Source: Vagococcus acidifermentans (GTDB taxonomy: Bacteria; Bacillota; Bacilli; Lactobacillales; Vagococcaceae). From it: DNA of 64,000 nucleotides. Below, piece after piece: positions 41,580-49,534 of the stretch. The position numbers were made by a program, and so were the translations under genes. Positions within the stretch are counted from its first letter, which is position 1. Every line of letters begins with the position of its first letter. The stretch spans positions 1 to 64,000 of the forward strand of contig NZ_NGKC01000008.1 of the NCBI RefSeq assembly GCF_003987655.1, read 5' to 3'. Under the pieces are notes generated by a model. The model was not told the origin of the DNA. It was given only the letters and a program-made list of their open reading frames with translations, and made no database searches.

Positions 41580-42456
41580 AAATTTCTTTCGTCACATTGG
41601 TGAAGCGTTAAAAAGTATTCGCCGGAACGGCTGGATGACGATGGCATCCGTCAGCGCTGTCACAGTGACGCTGACGCTTGTCGGTATTTTTCTGGCAGTT
41701 ATTTTAAATGTGAGTAAAATTGCGGAAGACATCAAAAGCAATGTTGATGTTTCCGTGTTTGTCGATATCGGCACAGATGAAAAAGGGCTGGACCAGCTGG
41801 AAAGCGAGCTGAAAGCACTGCCCGGAGTAACGAAGGTAGAATTTTCAAGCAGTGAACAGGAGTATCAAAAGCTGGTTGACCGGCTGGGCGATACATGGAA
41901 ACTGTTCGAAGGGGATAAAAACCCGCTGTATGATGTGTTTATCGTAGGGGCCGACTCCACCGAGGCGACTAAAGCCGTACAAAAGTCAGCGTCTAAATTA
42001 AACAATGTTTACAAAGCAGACTACGGCGGCTCCTCATCCGATAAAATCTTTACGATTGCGAAAAATGTGCGTGTCTGGGGAAGTGCGGCTGCTGTGTTTC
42101 TCGTCTTTGTGGCAGTCTTCCTGATTTCAAATACGATTCGGATCACCATCATTTCGCGTAAACGGGAAATTCAAATTATGCGTCTTGTCGGTGCGAAAAA
42201 CGGGTTCATCCGTTGGCCTTTCTTCCTGGAAGGTGCCTTTATCGGACTGCTGGGCTCGGTTATCCCGATTCTTTTAGTGAGTTTCGGCTACACGCAAGTC
42301 TTTCTGATGGTCACAAAGAGTATGCTGGGCAACAGCTACCAGTTGATGACACCGGACGATTTGGTACTGAAACTGAACGTGGCGATGGTAGCAGTCGGCG
42401 TTATCATCGGTTCAATCGGCTCTGTGCTTTCAATGAGACGTTTTTTGAAGATATAA
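41572..42456 (+). CDS. ftsX: Cell division protein FtsX
   Basis: FtsX is the membrane partner of FtsE. From ATG 41572 (overlapping the ftsE stop by eight bases) it has 294 residues. It starts RNFFRHIGEALKSIRRNGWMTMASVSAVTVTL with helix 1 (about 22-44). An extracellular domain (about 45-165) follows, then three more helices in the C-terminal half (SNTIRITIISRKREIQIMRLVGA before the third). The extracellular loop is where PcsB/CwlO-type hydrolases bind. The M23 hydrolase gene at 48049 is the likely partner. Confidence 0.95.
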   Translation: MIRNFFRHIGEALKSIRRNGWMTMASVSAVTVTLTLVGIFLAVILNVSKIAEDIKSNVDVSVFVDIGTDEKGLDQLESELKALPGVTKVEFSSSEQEYQKLVDRLGDTWKLFEGDKNPLYDVFIVGADSTEATKAVQKSASKLNNVYKADYGGSSSDKIFTIAKNVRVWGSAAAVFLVFVAVFLISNTIRITIISRKREIQIMRLVGAKNGFIRWPFFLEGAFIGLLGSVIPILLVSFGYTQVFLMVTKSMLGNSYQLMTPDDLVLKLNVAMVAVGVIIGSIGSVLSMRRFLKI

Positions 42457-42461
42457 ATGGA

Positions 42462-42503
42462 AAAACACCTTTCGGACATTTTTTGCCTGAAAGGTGTTTT
42501 AAA
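42462..42503 (+). terminator. Terminator after ftsX
   Basis: AAAACACCTTTC / GAAAGGTGTTTT is a 12-base stem starting five bases after the ftsX stop. Confidence 0.75.
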
Positions 42504-42506
42504 AAT

Positions 42507-42540
42507 GGTAAAAGGACGCTCCGCGGAACGTCCTTTTACC
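42507..42540. repeat. 34-base near-perfect palindrome
   Basis: GGTAAAAGGACG / CGTCCTTTTACC arms surround a centre of CTCCGCGGAA, itself almost palindromic, with a single mismatched pair overall. It immediately follows the ftsX terminator. It could form a second hairpin or be a protein-binding site. Confidence 0.7.
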
Positions 42541-42900
42541 ATTTCATAAGGGATGATATTTTTCGTCACTTTTATAATGGGGATTATAGTTTTTAGTGAC
42601 TAGAAATCAACATATAGATAACGATTAATAAACAAAAAAACGCCTTATCTACAAATGTACAAAAAGGGTATTTATGTTAAAAATAATCACCTATATCTGA
42701 TTTCTTATTAATTATACCACATTATATCATTAAATGTGAAGGGTTAATTTATAAAAAAGACATTTTCTGTTTTTGGGATAAAGCGATTACATTCGGCGTT
42801 TAGATGAAAAAAACTTGCTTTTTTTCATACTAACCTATATGTTAATTCTGAGGAGTAATTTTCTAACTTATCATGTGAAATTAATGAGGAGGCTTATTTT
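42541..42900 (+). promoter_or_regulatory. AT-rich spacer with candidate pst promoter
   Basis: These 360 bases contain no ORF and are much more AT-rich than the surroundings. The best promoter is TTGCTT (42815-42820) with TATGTT 17 bases later (42838-42843). GGAGG lies before the pstS GTG. A PhoP-type box was looked for, but no clear repeat of TTAACA-like hexamers was found. Confidence 0.45.
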
Positions 42901-43755
42901 GTGAAAAAGCTTTTGAAAGCATCGGTATTGTGCTCGTTTTTCTTTTTAGGAGGCTGTTCAAATCTGGTGGACAAAGGAGAATCCATCGATATTGTCGGTT
43001 CTTCTGCGATGCAACCGCTGGTGGAGGCTGCCAGTGAACAGTTCAGCAGCGAAAATATTGGAAAATTCATCAACGTTCAAGGAGGAGGCAGCGGCACGGG
43101 GCTGAGTCAGGTACAGGCCGGTGCTGTTGATATTGGTAATTCAGATTTGTTTGCTGAAGAAAAACCAGGGATAGACAGTGAGGCGCTGGTCGGTCATAAA
43201 GTAGCAGTCGTCGGGTTGACGCCGATTGTCAATAAAGGTGTCGGCATTCGCGACATTTCCATGGCGGACTTGAAAAAAATTTTTACCGGGGAAATCAAAA
43301 ATTGGCAGGAAGTCGGCGGAGATGATCAGGAGATTGTTGTATTAAACCGTGCATCAGGCAGCGGCAGCCGCTACACCTTTGAACAATGGGTGCTGGACGG
43401 TGAGCAGTCTGTTCGTACGCAAGAACAGGAATCGACCGGGATGGTCCGCCAGATTGTCAGTACGACACCGGGCGCTATCAGCTATGTCGCGTTTTCTTAT
43501 GTCACAGAGGACGTTGCCACTTTGTCCATTGACAATGTGCAGCCGACAGAAGAAAATGTCAAAACGAATGACTGGGTCATCTGGTCCTATCAGCATATGT
43601 ACACCAAGGGCCAGCCGACAGGGTTGACCAAGGACTTTCTTGCCTACATGATGTCAGATGAAGTGCAAGACAACTTGGTGCCGAAGCTGGGCTATATCTC
43701 AATGTCAAGCATGCAGGTCGAAAGAGATGCTGAAGGCAACACCACACCAAAATAG
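42901..43755 (+). CDS. pstS: Phosphate-binding lipoprotein PstS
   Basis: The extracellular binding protein of the Pst phosphate importer. It has a GTG start with AGGAGG and a 284-residue precursor with lipobox LGGC (Cys about residue 19). Phosphate-binding loops are IVGSSAMQPLVEA, QGGGSGTGLSQV, DIGNSD and RASGSGSRYTFEQW, all intact. It is first in the pstSCAB1B2-phoU operon. High-affinity phosphate uptake is normally induced by phosphate limitation. Confidence 0.95.
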   Translation: MKKLLKASVLCSFFFLGGCSNLVDKGESIDIVGSSAMQPLVEAASEQFSSENIGKFINVQGGGSGTGLSQVQAGAVDIGNSDLFAEEKPGIDSEALVGHKVAVVGLTPIVNKGVGIRDISMADLKKIFTGEIKNWQEVGGDDQEIVVLNRASGSGSRYTFEQWVLDGEQSVRTQEQESTGMVRQIVSTTPGAISYVAFSYVTEDVATLSIDNVQPTEENVKTNDWVIWSYQHMYTKGQPTGLTKDFLAYMMSDEVQDNLVPKLGYISMSSMQVERDAEGNTTPK

Positions 43756-43786
43756 CAGGTGAAAAAGAGTTTAGGAGGTCATGGTT

Positions 43787-44707
43787 ATGGAAGAGGTTCA
43801 TAATCAGTTGTTGAAGAAATCCAAAAAAGCCAAGTTGGAACAATTCGGCAAGACAATCAGTTTTTTAGCTATCATACTGATTGTTGCAGTAGTCGTTGCG
43901 ATATTTTATTTTGTTGCAAGCAAAGGTCTGGCAACATTCTTTGTAGATAAAGTGAATTTTTTTGAATTTTTATTCGGGACTGAATGGAGTCCGGGGAACG
44001 TCACAGAAGAGGGCAAGCAAATGGTCGGCGCACTGCCGATGATTGCCGGCTCATTTATTGTGACGCTGCTGTCTGCGATTGTCGCCACACCGTTTGCGAT
44101 CGGGGCAGCAGTGTTTATGACAGAGATTTCGCCTAAATTAGGCACGAAAATTTTACAGCCCGTCATTGAGCTTTTAGTAGGTATCCCGTCCGTTGTCTAC
44201 GGATTTATCGGTTTGTCGGTCATCGTTCCGGCAGTCCGCATGACTTTCGGCGGTTCAGGCTTTGGTCTGCTCGCCGGAACATTTGTGCTGTTTGTCATGA
44301 TCCTGCCGACAGTGACTTCAATGACGGTTGATGCGCTGAAGGCAGTTCCCAGATATTACCGGGAAGCATCGCTGGCTCTTGGAGCGACCCGCTGGCAGAC
44401 GACCTATAAAGTCGTGCTGCGTGCAGCTGTCCCCGGTATTTTGACAGCCGTTGTATTCGGCATGGCCCGTGCGTTTGGGGAAGCACTGGCTATCCAGATG
44501 GTTATCGGTAATGCGACACTGATGCCGCATAACCTGATTACCCCGGCTTCGACCCTGACAAGTGTGCTGACAATGGGCATCGGCAATACGATTATGGGAA
44601 CGTTGGAGAACAATATTTTATGGTCTCTGGCATTACTGCTGCTGTTAATGTCTCTCTTGTTTAATATTTTAATCCGGTTCATCGGCAGGAAGGGAGAAAT
44701 GAAGTAA
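43787..44707 (+). CDS. pstC: Phosphate ABC transporter permease PstC
   Basis: The permease has 306 residues from ATG 43787 (AGGAGG nine bases upstream; ATG 43781 is possible). It has six membrane helices, EISPKLGTKILQPVIELLVGIPSVVYGFIG, and the ATPase-contact loop YYREASLALGATRWQTTYKVVLRAAVPGI with the conserved EAA-like Gly. Confidence 0.95.
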   Translation: MEEVHNQLLKKSKKAKLEQFGKTISFLAIILIVAVVVAIFYFVASKGLATFFVDKVNFFEFLFGTEWSPGNVTEEGKQMVGALPMIAGSFIVTLLSAIVATPFAIGAAVFMTEISPKLGTKILQPVIELLVGIPSVVYGFIGLSVIVPAVRMTFGGSGFGLLAGTFVLFVMILPTVTSMTVDALKAVPRYYREASLALGATRWQTTYKVVLRAAVPGILTAVVFGMARAFGEALAIQMVIGNATLMPHNLITPASTLTSVLTMGIGNTIMGTLENNILWSLALLLLLMSLLFNILIRFIGRKGEMK

Positions 44708-44708
44708 C

Positions 44709-45593
44709 ATGAATGCAAAACGTTCTGACAAGATAGCCACAGGTATCTTGTATGGGATTGCCGGTATCATTATTTTGATTTTGGCAAGCTTGATTTTATA
44801 CATACTGGCACGGGGCCTGCCGCATATCAACTGGCAGTTTTTGACCCAGCCGTCCAAAAGTTTCGAGCCGGGCGGCGGTATCGGTATTCAACTGTTTAAC
44901 TCATTTTATCTTTTGCTGATTACAATGATTATCAGTGTGCCGATTTCACTGGGAGCCGGTATTTATTTGTCGGAGTATGCAAAAAAGAACCGCTTGACGG
45001 ACATCATCCGGACAGCTATTGAGGTATTGAGTTCGCTGCCGAGTGTTGTTGTCGGTCTGTTCGGTTTTTTAGTGTTCGTTATTCAGGCCGATTTGGGATT
45101 CTCGATAATTTCAGGTGCGCTGGCACTGACCTTCTTTAACTTGCCGCTATTGACCCGTAACGTGGAAGAATCGCTGAACGCGGTCCACTTCACACAGCGT
45201 GAAGCCGGGTTGGCATTAGGGCTGTCCCGGTGGGAAACAGTCACCAAAATTGTGATACCGGAAGCCTTGCCGGGCATTTTGACAGGTGTCATTTTAGGTG
45301 CCGGCAGGATTTTCGGCGAGGCGGCAGCGCTTATTTACACTGCCGGGCAGAGCGCTCCTGCTCTTGATTTTACGAACTGGAACCCGTTAAGTATTTCCAG
45401 TCCGCTGAATATTTTCCGGCAGGCGGAGACACTGGCAGTGCACATCTGGAAAGTCAACAGTGAAGGTAACATGCCCGATGGTGCCCAAGTATCAGCAGGC
45501 GCCTCGGCTGTATTGATTATTGCTGTGTTGTTATTTAACTTCCTCGCACGCTTCCTTGGCAAGAGGATTCACAAAAAAATGACATCAGCATAA
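44709..45593 (+). CDS. pstA: Phosphate ABC transporter permease PstA
   Basis: The second permease has 294 residues and six helices, with YLSEYAKKNRLTDIIRTAIEVLSSLPSVVVGLFG and the loop REAGLALGLSRWETVTKIVIPEALPGI. It starts one base after the pstC stop, with AGGGAGA upstream. Confidence 0.95.
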   Translation: MNAKRSDKIATGILYGIAGIIILILASLILYILARGLPHINWQFLTQPSKSFEPGGGIGIQLFNSFYLLLITMIISVPISLGAGIYLSEYAKKNRLTDIIRTAIEVLSSLPSVVVGLFGFLVFVIQADLGFSIISGALALTFFNLPLLTRNVEESLNAVHFTQREAGLALGLSRWETVTKIVIPEALPGILTGVILGAGRIFGEAAALIYTAGQSAPALDFTNWNPLSISSPLNIFRQAETLAVHIWKVNSEGNMPDGAQVSAGASAVLIIAVLLFNFLARFLGKRIHKKMTSA

Positions 45594-45606
45594 TAGGAGA
45601 CAAGAC

Positions 45607-46416
45607 ATGAAAGAATACAGTTTAACAGATACACACATCATCGAACTGGACAAGACGACACATGATATTGCCTTGGCGACAAATGATATCCATGTCTGGT
45701 ATGGGACCAACGAGGCAATCAAGGGTGTTTCGCTGGCGTTCGAGAAGCATAAAATCACGTCGCTGATCGGGCCGTCCGGTTGCGGCAAGTCGACGTATTT
45801 GCGGTCGTTGAACCGGATGAATGATGAAATTGCACATACTAAAGTAACCGGTGAAATCATGTACCAGAATACCGACATCAATTCAAAGCAAGTGGATGTG
45901 TATGAAATGCGTAAACATATCGGCATGGTGTTTCAGCGGCCGAACCCGTTCAGCAAATCCATTTATGAAAATATCACATTTGCCTTGAAACAGCACGGCA
46001 TGAAAGACAAGAAAAAGTTGGATGAAATCGTGGAAACGAGTTTGAAACAGGCTGCGTTGTGGGATCAGGCCAAAGACAATCTGCATAAAAGTGCGCTCGC
46101 ACTGTCCGGCGGGCAGCAGCAGCGCCTATGTATTGCTAGAGCAATCGCCATGAAACCGGATATCCTGCTGCTGGATGAGCCGGCGAGTGCCCTCGACCCG
46201 ATTTCGACCAGTAAAGTTGAAGAAACGCTGATTAACCTTAAAGAGGACTATACAATCATCATCGTGACGCACAATATGCAGCAGGCGTCCCGGATCAGCG
46301 ACTATACCGCCTTTTTCTACATGGGGAAAGTCATTGAGTATGACCAGACACGCCGCATATTCACTCGGCCAAAGATCCAGGCGACAGAAGATTATGTATC
46401 AGGGCACTTTGGTTAA
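45607..46416 (+). CDS. pstB: Phosphate ABC transporter ATP-binding protein PstB (copy 1)
   Basis: The ATPase subunit has 269 residues. A 20-residue N-terminal extension is followed by [15 protein letters not shown], Walker [10 protein letters not shown], the Q-loop [16 protein letters not shown], the signature [14 protein letters not shown], Walker [14 protein letters not shown] and the H-loop [10 protein letters not shown]. Its paralogue follows 11 bases later. Confidence 0.95.
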   Translation: MKEYSLTDTHIIELDKTTHDIALATNDIHVWYGTNEAIKGVSLAFEKHKITSLIGPSGCGKSTYLRSLNRMNDEIAHTKVTGEIMYQNTDINSKQVDVYEMRKHIGMVFQRPNPFSKSIYENITFALKQHGMKDKKKLDEIVETSLKQAALWDQAKDNLHKSALALSGGQQQRLCIARAIAMKPDILLLDEPASALDPISTSKVEETLINLKEDYTIIIVTHNMQQASRISDYTAFFYMGKVIEYDQTRRIFTRPKIQATEDYVSGHFG

Positions 46417-46427
46417 GGAGGAGAACA

Positions 46428-47180
46428 ATGGCGATTATCGAATCAAACGACGTACATTTATATTATGGTAAGAACGAAGCACTCAAAGGCATCACCATGG
46501 ATTTTGAACAAGGGGGGATTACAGCGCTGATTGGTCCTTCAGGATGCGGCAAGTCAACTTTCCTGAGGACGCTGAACCGGATGAATGACTTGATACCTAA
46601 TGTCACCATCACAGGCAAAGTAACGTTTCGGGGGAAAGATATTTACAGTCCCAAGACGGATACTGTTGCTCTTAGGAAGCAAATCGGCATGGTGTTCCAG
46701 CAGCCGAATCCATTTCCGTTTTCTGTCTATGAAAATGTGATTTACGGATTGAAGCTGGACGGCAAAACCAATAAAAGCGAGCTGGATGAAATCGTAGAAA
46801 CGAGTTTGAGAGCTGCGGCGGTGTGGGACGACGTGAAAGACAAGCTGAATAAAAGCGCCCTGTCATTGTCCGGCGGGCAGCAGCAGCGGGTGTGCATTGC
46901 CCGGGTATTGGCAGTTAAACCGGATGTGATTCTTCTGGATGAACCGACCAGTGCCCTCGACCCTGTTTCCAGCGGGAAAATCGAAAACATGCTGCTGGAG
47001 CTGAAAGACAGATACACGATGATTATCGTCACGCACAATATGCAGCAGGCATCGCGGATTTCCGACAAGACAGCTTTCTTTTTGGACGGACATTTGATTG
47101 AGTACAACAAGACCAGAAAAATCTTCCTTAATCCTGAGAAGCAGCAAACGGAAGATTATATTACGGGTAAATTTGGCTAA
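46428..47180 (+). CDS. pstB: Phosphate ABC transporter ATP-binding protein PstB (copy 2)
   Basis: The second PstB has 250 residues and no N-terminal extension. It has [52 protein letters not shown] and [10 protein letters not shown]. It is clearly a paralogue of copy 1, but the two differ enough that the duplication is old. Tandem pstB1-pstB2 is common in lactic acid bacteria. The two may form a heterodimer. Confidence 0.95.
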   Translation: MAIIESNDVHLYYGKNEALKGITMDFEQGGITALIGPSGCGKSTFLRTLNRMNDLIPNVTITGKVTFRGKDIYSPKTDTVALRKQIGMVFQQPNPFPFSVYENVIYGLKLDGKTNKSELDEIVETSLRAAAVWDDVKDKLNKSALSLSGGQQQRVCIARVLAVKPDVILLDEPTSALDPVSSGKIENMLLELKDRYTMIIVTHNMQQASRISDKTAFFLDGHLIEYNKTRKIFLNPEKQQTEDYITGKFG

Positions 47181-47197
47181 ATGAGGAGAGTGACATT

Positions 47198-47875
47198 ATG
47201 TTAAGAACGCAGTTTGAAGAAGATTTAAAAAATTTGCACGAACAATTTTACAAAATGGGACGCGAAGTCAGCATTGCGATCAACAATTCTGTCAAAGCGT
47301 TTATCGACCATGATAAAGAACTGGCGCTCGAAGTGATTGAGCATGATGCCGACATCAACAACTATGAAGTCAGCTTGGAAAAGAAGAGCTTTGAAATGAT
47401 TGCACTGCAGCAGCCGGTCACGACAGATTTGCGTACGCTGGTAACCGTATTAAAAGCGAGTTCGGATTTGGAAAGAATGGGCGACCACGCGGTGTCCATC
47501 GCCAAATCGACCATTCGTGTCAAAGGCAGCAAGCGCGTGCTGGAAATTGAAGAAGACATCGAGCAGATGGCCGGTATGGTAACTGAAATGGTCGACGATG
47601 TGCTGGATGCGTATGTGATCACGGATGAGAAAAAAGCGAAAGACGTGGCCAAAAGCGATACCGCAGTCAATCAGCAATTCAGTTCCATTTACAAAAAATG
47701 TATTGATGCCATGAAGGAAAATCCGGAAACAGTCGTTGTCGGGGCAGACTACTTGCAAGTGGCCGGGTATTTAGAACGTATCGGCGATTACGTGACCAAT
47801 ATTTGCGAATGGATTGTCTATTTGAAAACAGGAAAAATATCAGAATTAAATTCGAACCGCACGGAAGAAATATAA
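47198..47875 (+). CDS. phoU: Phosphate transport regulator PhoU
   Basis: PhoU is a cytoplasmic metal-binding protein that couples Pst to signalling and limits uptake. The 225-residue all-alpha protein has two repeats of a three-helix bundle. Each has the E-x3-D-type motif (ASSDLERMGDHAVSIAK about residues 87-103; VAGYLERIGDYVTNICEW about 187-204). It is the last gene of the pst operon and is followed by a terminator. Confidence 0.95.
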   Translation: MLRTQFEEDLKNLHEQFYKMGREVSIAINNSVKAFIDHDKELALEVIEHDADINNYEVSLEKKSFEMIALQQPVTTDLRTLVTVLKASSDLERMGDHAVSIAKSTIRVKGSKRVLEIEEDIEQMAGMVTEMVDDVLDAYVITDEKKAKDVAKSDTAVNQQFSSIYKKCIDAMKENPETVVVGADYLQVAGYLERIGDYVTNICEWIVYLKTGKISELNSNRTEEI

Positions 47876-47893
47876 CGCGGTTCGAGCTATCCA

Positions 47894-47933
47894 AAAACGC
47901 CGCTGTCCGTTTTTCACCGGACAGCGGCGTTTT
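47894..47933 (+). terminator. Terminator after phoU
   Basis: AAAACGCCGCTGTCCG pairs with CGGACAGCGGCGTTTT over an 8-base loop (16 base pairs) and ends in T. Confidence 0.93.
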
Positions 47934-47963
47934 GCCGTTAGATGTAATATAATAAAGCCTGAT

Positions 47964-48002
47964 TGTAAAGAATCTGTAATCTTTTACAGTTTTTTTTATG
48001 AT
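47964..48002 (+). promoter_or_regulatory. WalR-type box and promoter of the M23 hydrolase gene
   Basis: TGTAAA-GAATC-TGTAAT (47964-47980) fits the WalR/YycF consensus TGTWAH-N5-TGTWAH exactly. The second half overlaps a weak -35 (CTGTAA, 47974-47979) placed 17 bases before TATGAT (47997-48002). WalRK controls cell wall hydrolases in Firmicutes. Confidence 0.7.
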
Positions 48003-48048
48003 ATAGTAGATGAGTAATATCATTTTAGGAATGAGGGTAGCTATATAT

Positions 48049-49314
48049 ATGTTGAATAAAAAATCTTTTGCCATTAGCTTGGTAACTATCGCTACATTAA
48101 CTATCTCGTCACCTATCTCTGTTTCAGCAACAAATATTGACGATAAAATCAATCAACAAGAACAAAAAATAAATGATTTAAATAATCAAAAAGCCGCAGC
48201 TGACAAGACACTGGCAGGTCTTGAATCACAAATTGCCACTCTTAAAGAAGAGACGCAGCAGCTGTTGGATGAAAAGGTGGCTCTTGAACAAGAAGTCGCC
48301 CAATTAAACAAAGAGATAGCTGACTTGGAAGAAGCGATTCAAAAGCGTTCTGAAAAAATCGACGAACAAGCGCGTGAGACACAGGTCAACCAAGACAAGC
48401 AGAACATTGTTTCCGTCTTGCTGGAAGCTGATTCTGTCTCTGATGCCATCAACCGTACACTGGCTTACGGGACACTGGTTTCTGCCAACAACAGCATCAT
48501 GGAAGACCAGAAACGCGACAAAGATGATTTAGCACAGAAAAAACAGACGTTGGAAGAAAAAGTTGCAGCGATTACCAAAAAACAAGAAGCGTTTAAGGTA
48601 AAACAGACTGAACTGGAAGCTTCCAAAGCTGAACAGGTCAAACTGGCAAACGATATTTTGAATAATTTGGCAAACGAAAAGGATAAAAAAGCTGAGTACG
48701 TTGCCCAAAAAGCTGAGGCAGAACGGATTGCCGCAGAAGCTGCCCGCAAACAGAAAGAACTTGAGAAGCAGCAAAAAGAGGCAGAACAGGCAACTCAAGC
48801 TGCCGTTCAAAAAGTGACCGGCGAAGAAAATGTGTCGCAATCAAACAACGTTTCTTCATCAGGTACGGCGAACAGCGGCGCACAGACGAAACCGCAAACG
48901 CCGGCACCTCAGACCGGTTCAGGTTTCCAAAGCCCGTTAAGCAGTTTAGTTGTTACCAGCGGCTTCGGCTACCGTGCCGACCCGACAGGCAATGCCGGTA
49001 ATTTCCACAGCGGTATCGACTTCGGCGGAAGCATGAACACACCTGTCATGGCGGCAAGAGCGGGAACAGTCATTGCAGCCGGCTTTGAACCAGGCGGCGG
49101 CAATCACATCATCATCCAGCATGACAACGGCTACTACACGTACTATCTGCACTTGAACCAGCATGTGGCAAGTGTCGGAGCCAGCGTTCAGGCAGGCGAT
49201 GTCGTCGGATTGATGGGCACGACCGGGGATTCCACTGGTGTGCATCTCCACTTCGGTATCAGTACCGGATTTTGGAGCGGTTACTTGAATCCAGGACCAT
49301 TTTTAGGCATTTAA
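48049..49314 (+). CDS. Secreted peptidoglycan hydrolase with coiled coil and M23 peptidase domain
   Basis: From ATG 48049 the precursor has 421 residues. It has a signal peptide (about 1-26, ending SVSA), then a long coiled coil (about 30-250; IDDKINQQEQKINDLNNQK and Ala/Glu/Lys/Gln heptads). A Ser/Thr/Pro-rich linker and a C-terminal M23 LytM-type zinc peptidase (about 300-421) follow, with the metal motifs FHSGIDFGG and HLHFGI. The layout matches EnvC/PcsB/CwlO-like partners of FtsEX, in which the coiled coil binds FtsX and releases the catalytic domain. ftsEX lies 5.6 kb upstream on the same strand. The WalR box before the gene fits a division hydrolase. Confidence 0.9.
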   Translation: MLNKKSFAISLVTIATLTISSPISVSATNIDDKINQQEQKINDLNNQKAAADKTLAGLESQIATLKEETQQLLDEKVALEQEVAQLNKEIADLEEAIQKRSEKIDEQARETQVNQDKQNIVSVLLEADSVSDAINRTLAYGTLVSANNSIMEDQKRDKDDLAQKKQTLEEKVAAITKKQEAFKVKQTELEASKAEQVKLANDILNNLANEKDKKAEYVAQKAEAERIAAEAARKQKELEKQQKEAEQATQAAVQKVTGEENVSQSNNVSSSGTANSGAQTKPQTPAPQTGSGFQSPLSSLVVTSGFGYRADPTGNAGNFHSGIDFGGSMNTPVMAARAGTVIAAGFEPGGGNHIIIQHDNGYYTYYLHLNQHVASVGASVQAGDVVGLMGTTGDSTGVHLHFGISTGFWSGYLNPGPFLGI

Positions 49315-49329
49315 AACAGTCAAACAATC

Positions 49330-49362
49330 AACCATTGAATCTTTTAGATTCAATGGTTTTTT
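49330..49362 (+). terminator. Terminator after the M23 hydrolase gene
   Basis: AACCATTGAATC / GATTCAATGGTT is a perfect 12-base stem followed by TTTT. Confidence 0.93.
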
Positions 49363-49447
49363 CTTATTTTGGCGGAGAGTCTATCGGGTTTGCCGGCTGA
49401 ATTCAAGATAAGACCAGAATTTTAGACAGAAATCATTCTCAGGTCCT

Positions 49448-49476
49448 ATGACAAACAGGGGTAAACCTAGCATAAT
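49448..49476 (+). promoter_or_regulatory. Promoter of the liaXYZ-like operon
   Basis: ATGACA and CATAAT are separated by 17 bases, about 60 bases before the first gene. An imperfect inverted repeat upstream (GACC-A-GAA at 49412 and TTC-TCA-GGTC to 49445) may be a regulator site. I could not match it confidently to a known LiaR operator. Confidence 0.6.
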
Positions 49477-49534
49477 AGGATATGTAAAGTAGAGTAATTA
49501 GCGAAAGTGACCTAATTTAAGGAGGCTGCACATA

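Noticed and set aside
42541-42900. PhoP-type box before pstS
   Set aside because: I saw scattered TTAAT-like words but no regular repeat of TTAACA-like hexamers, so I do not claim one.
49483-49498. Possible second WalR box before liaX (TGTAAA followed by GTAAT)
   Set aside because: The second half lacks the leading T-G at the required spacing, so it does not fit the consensus.
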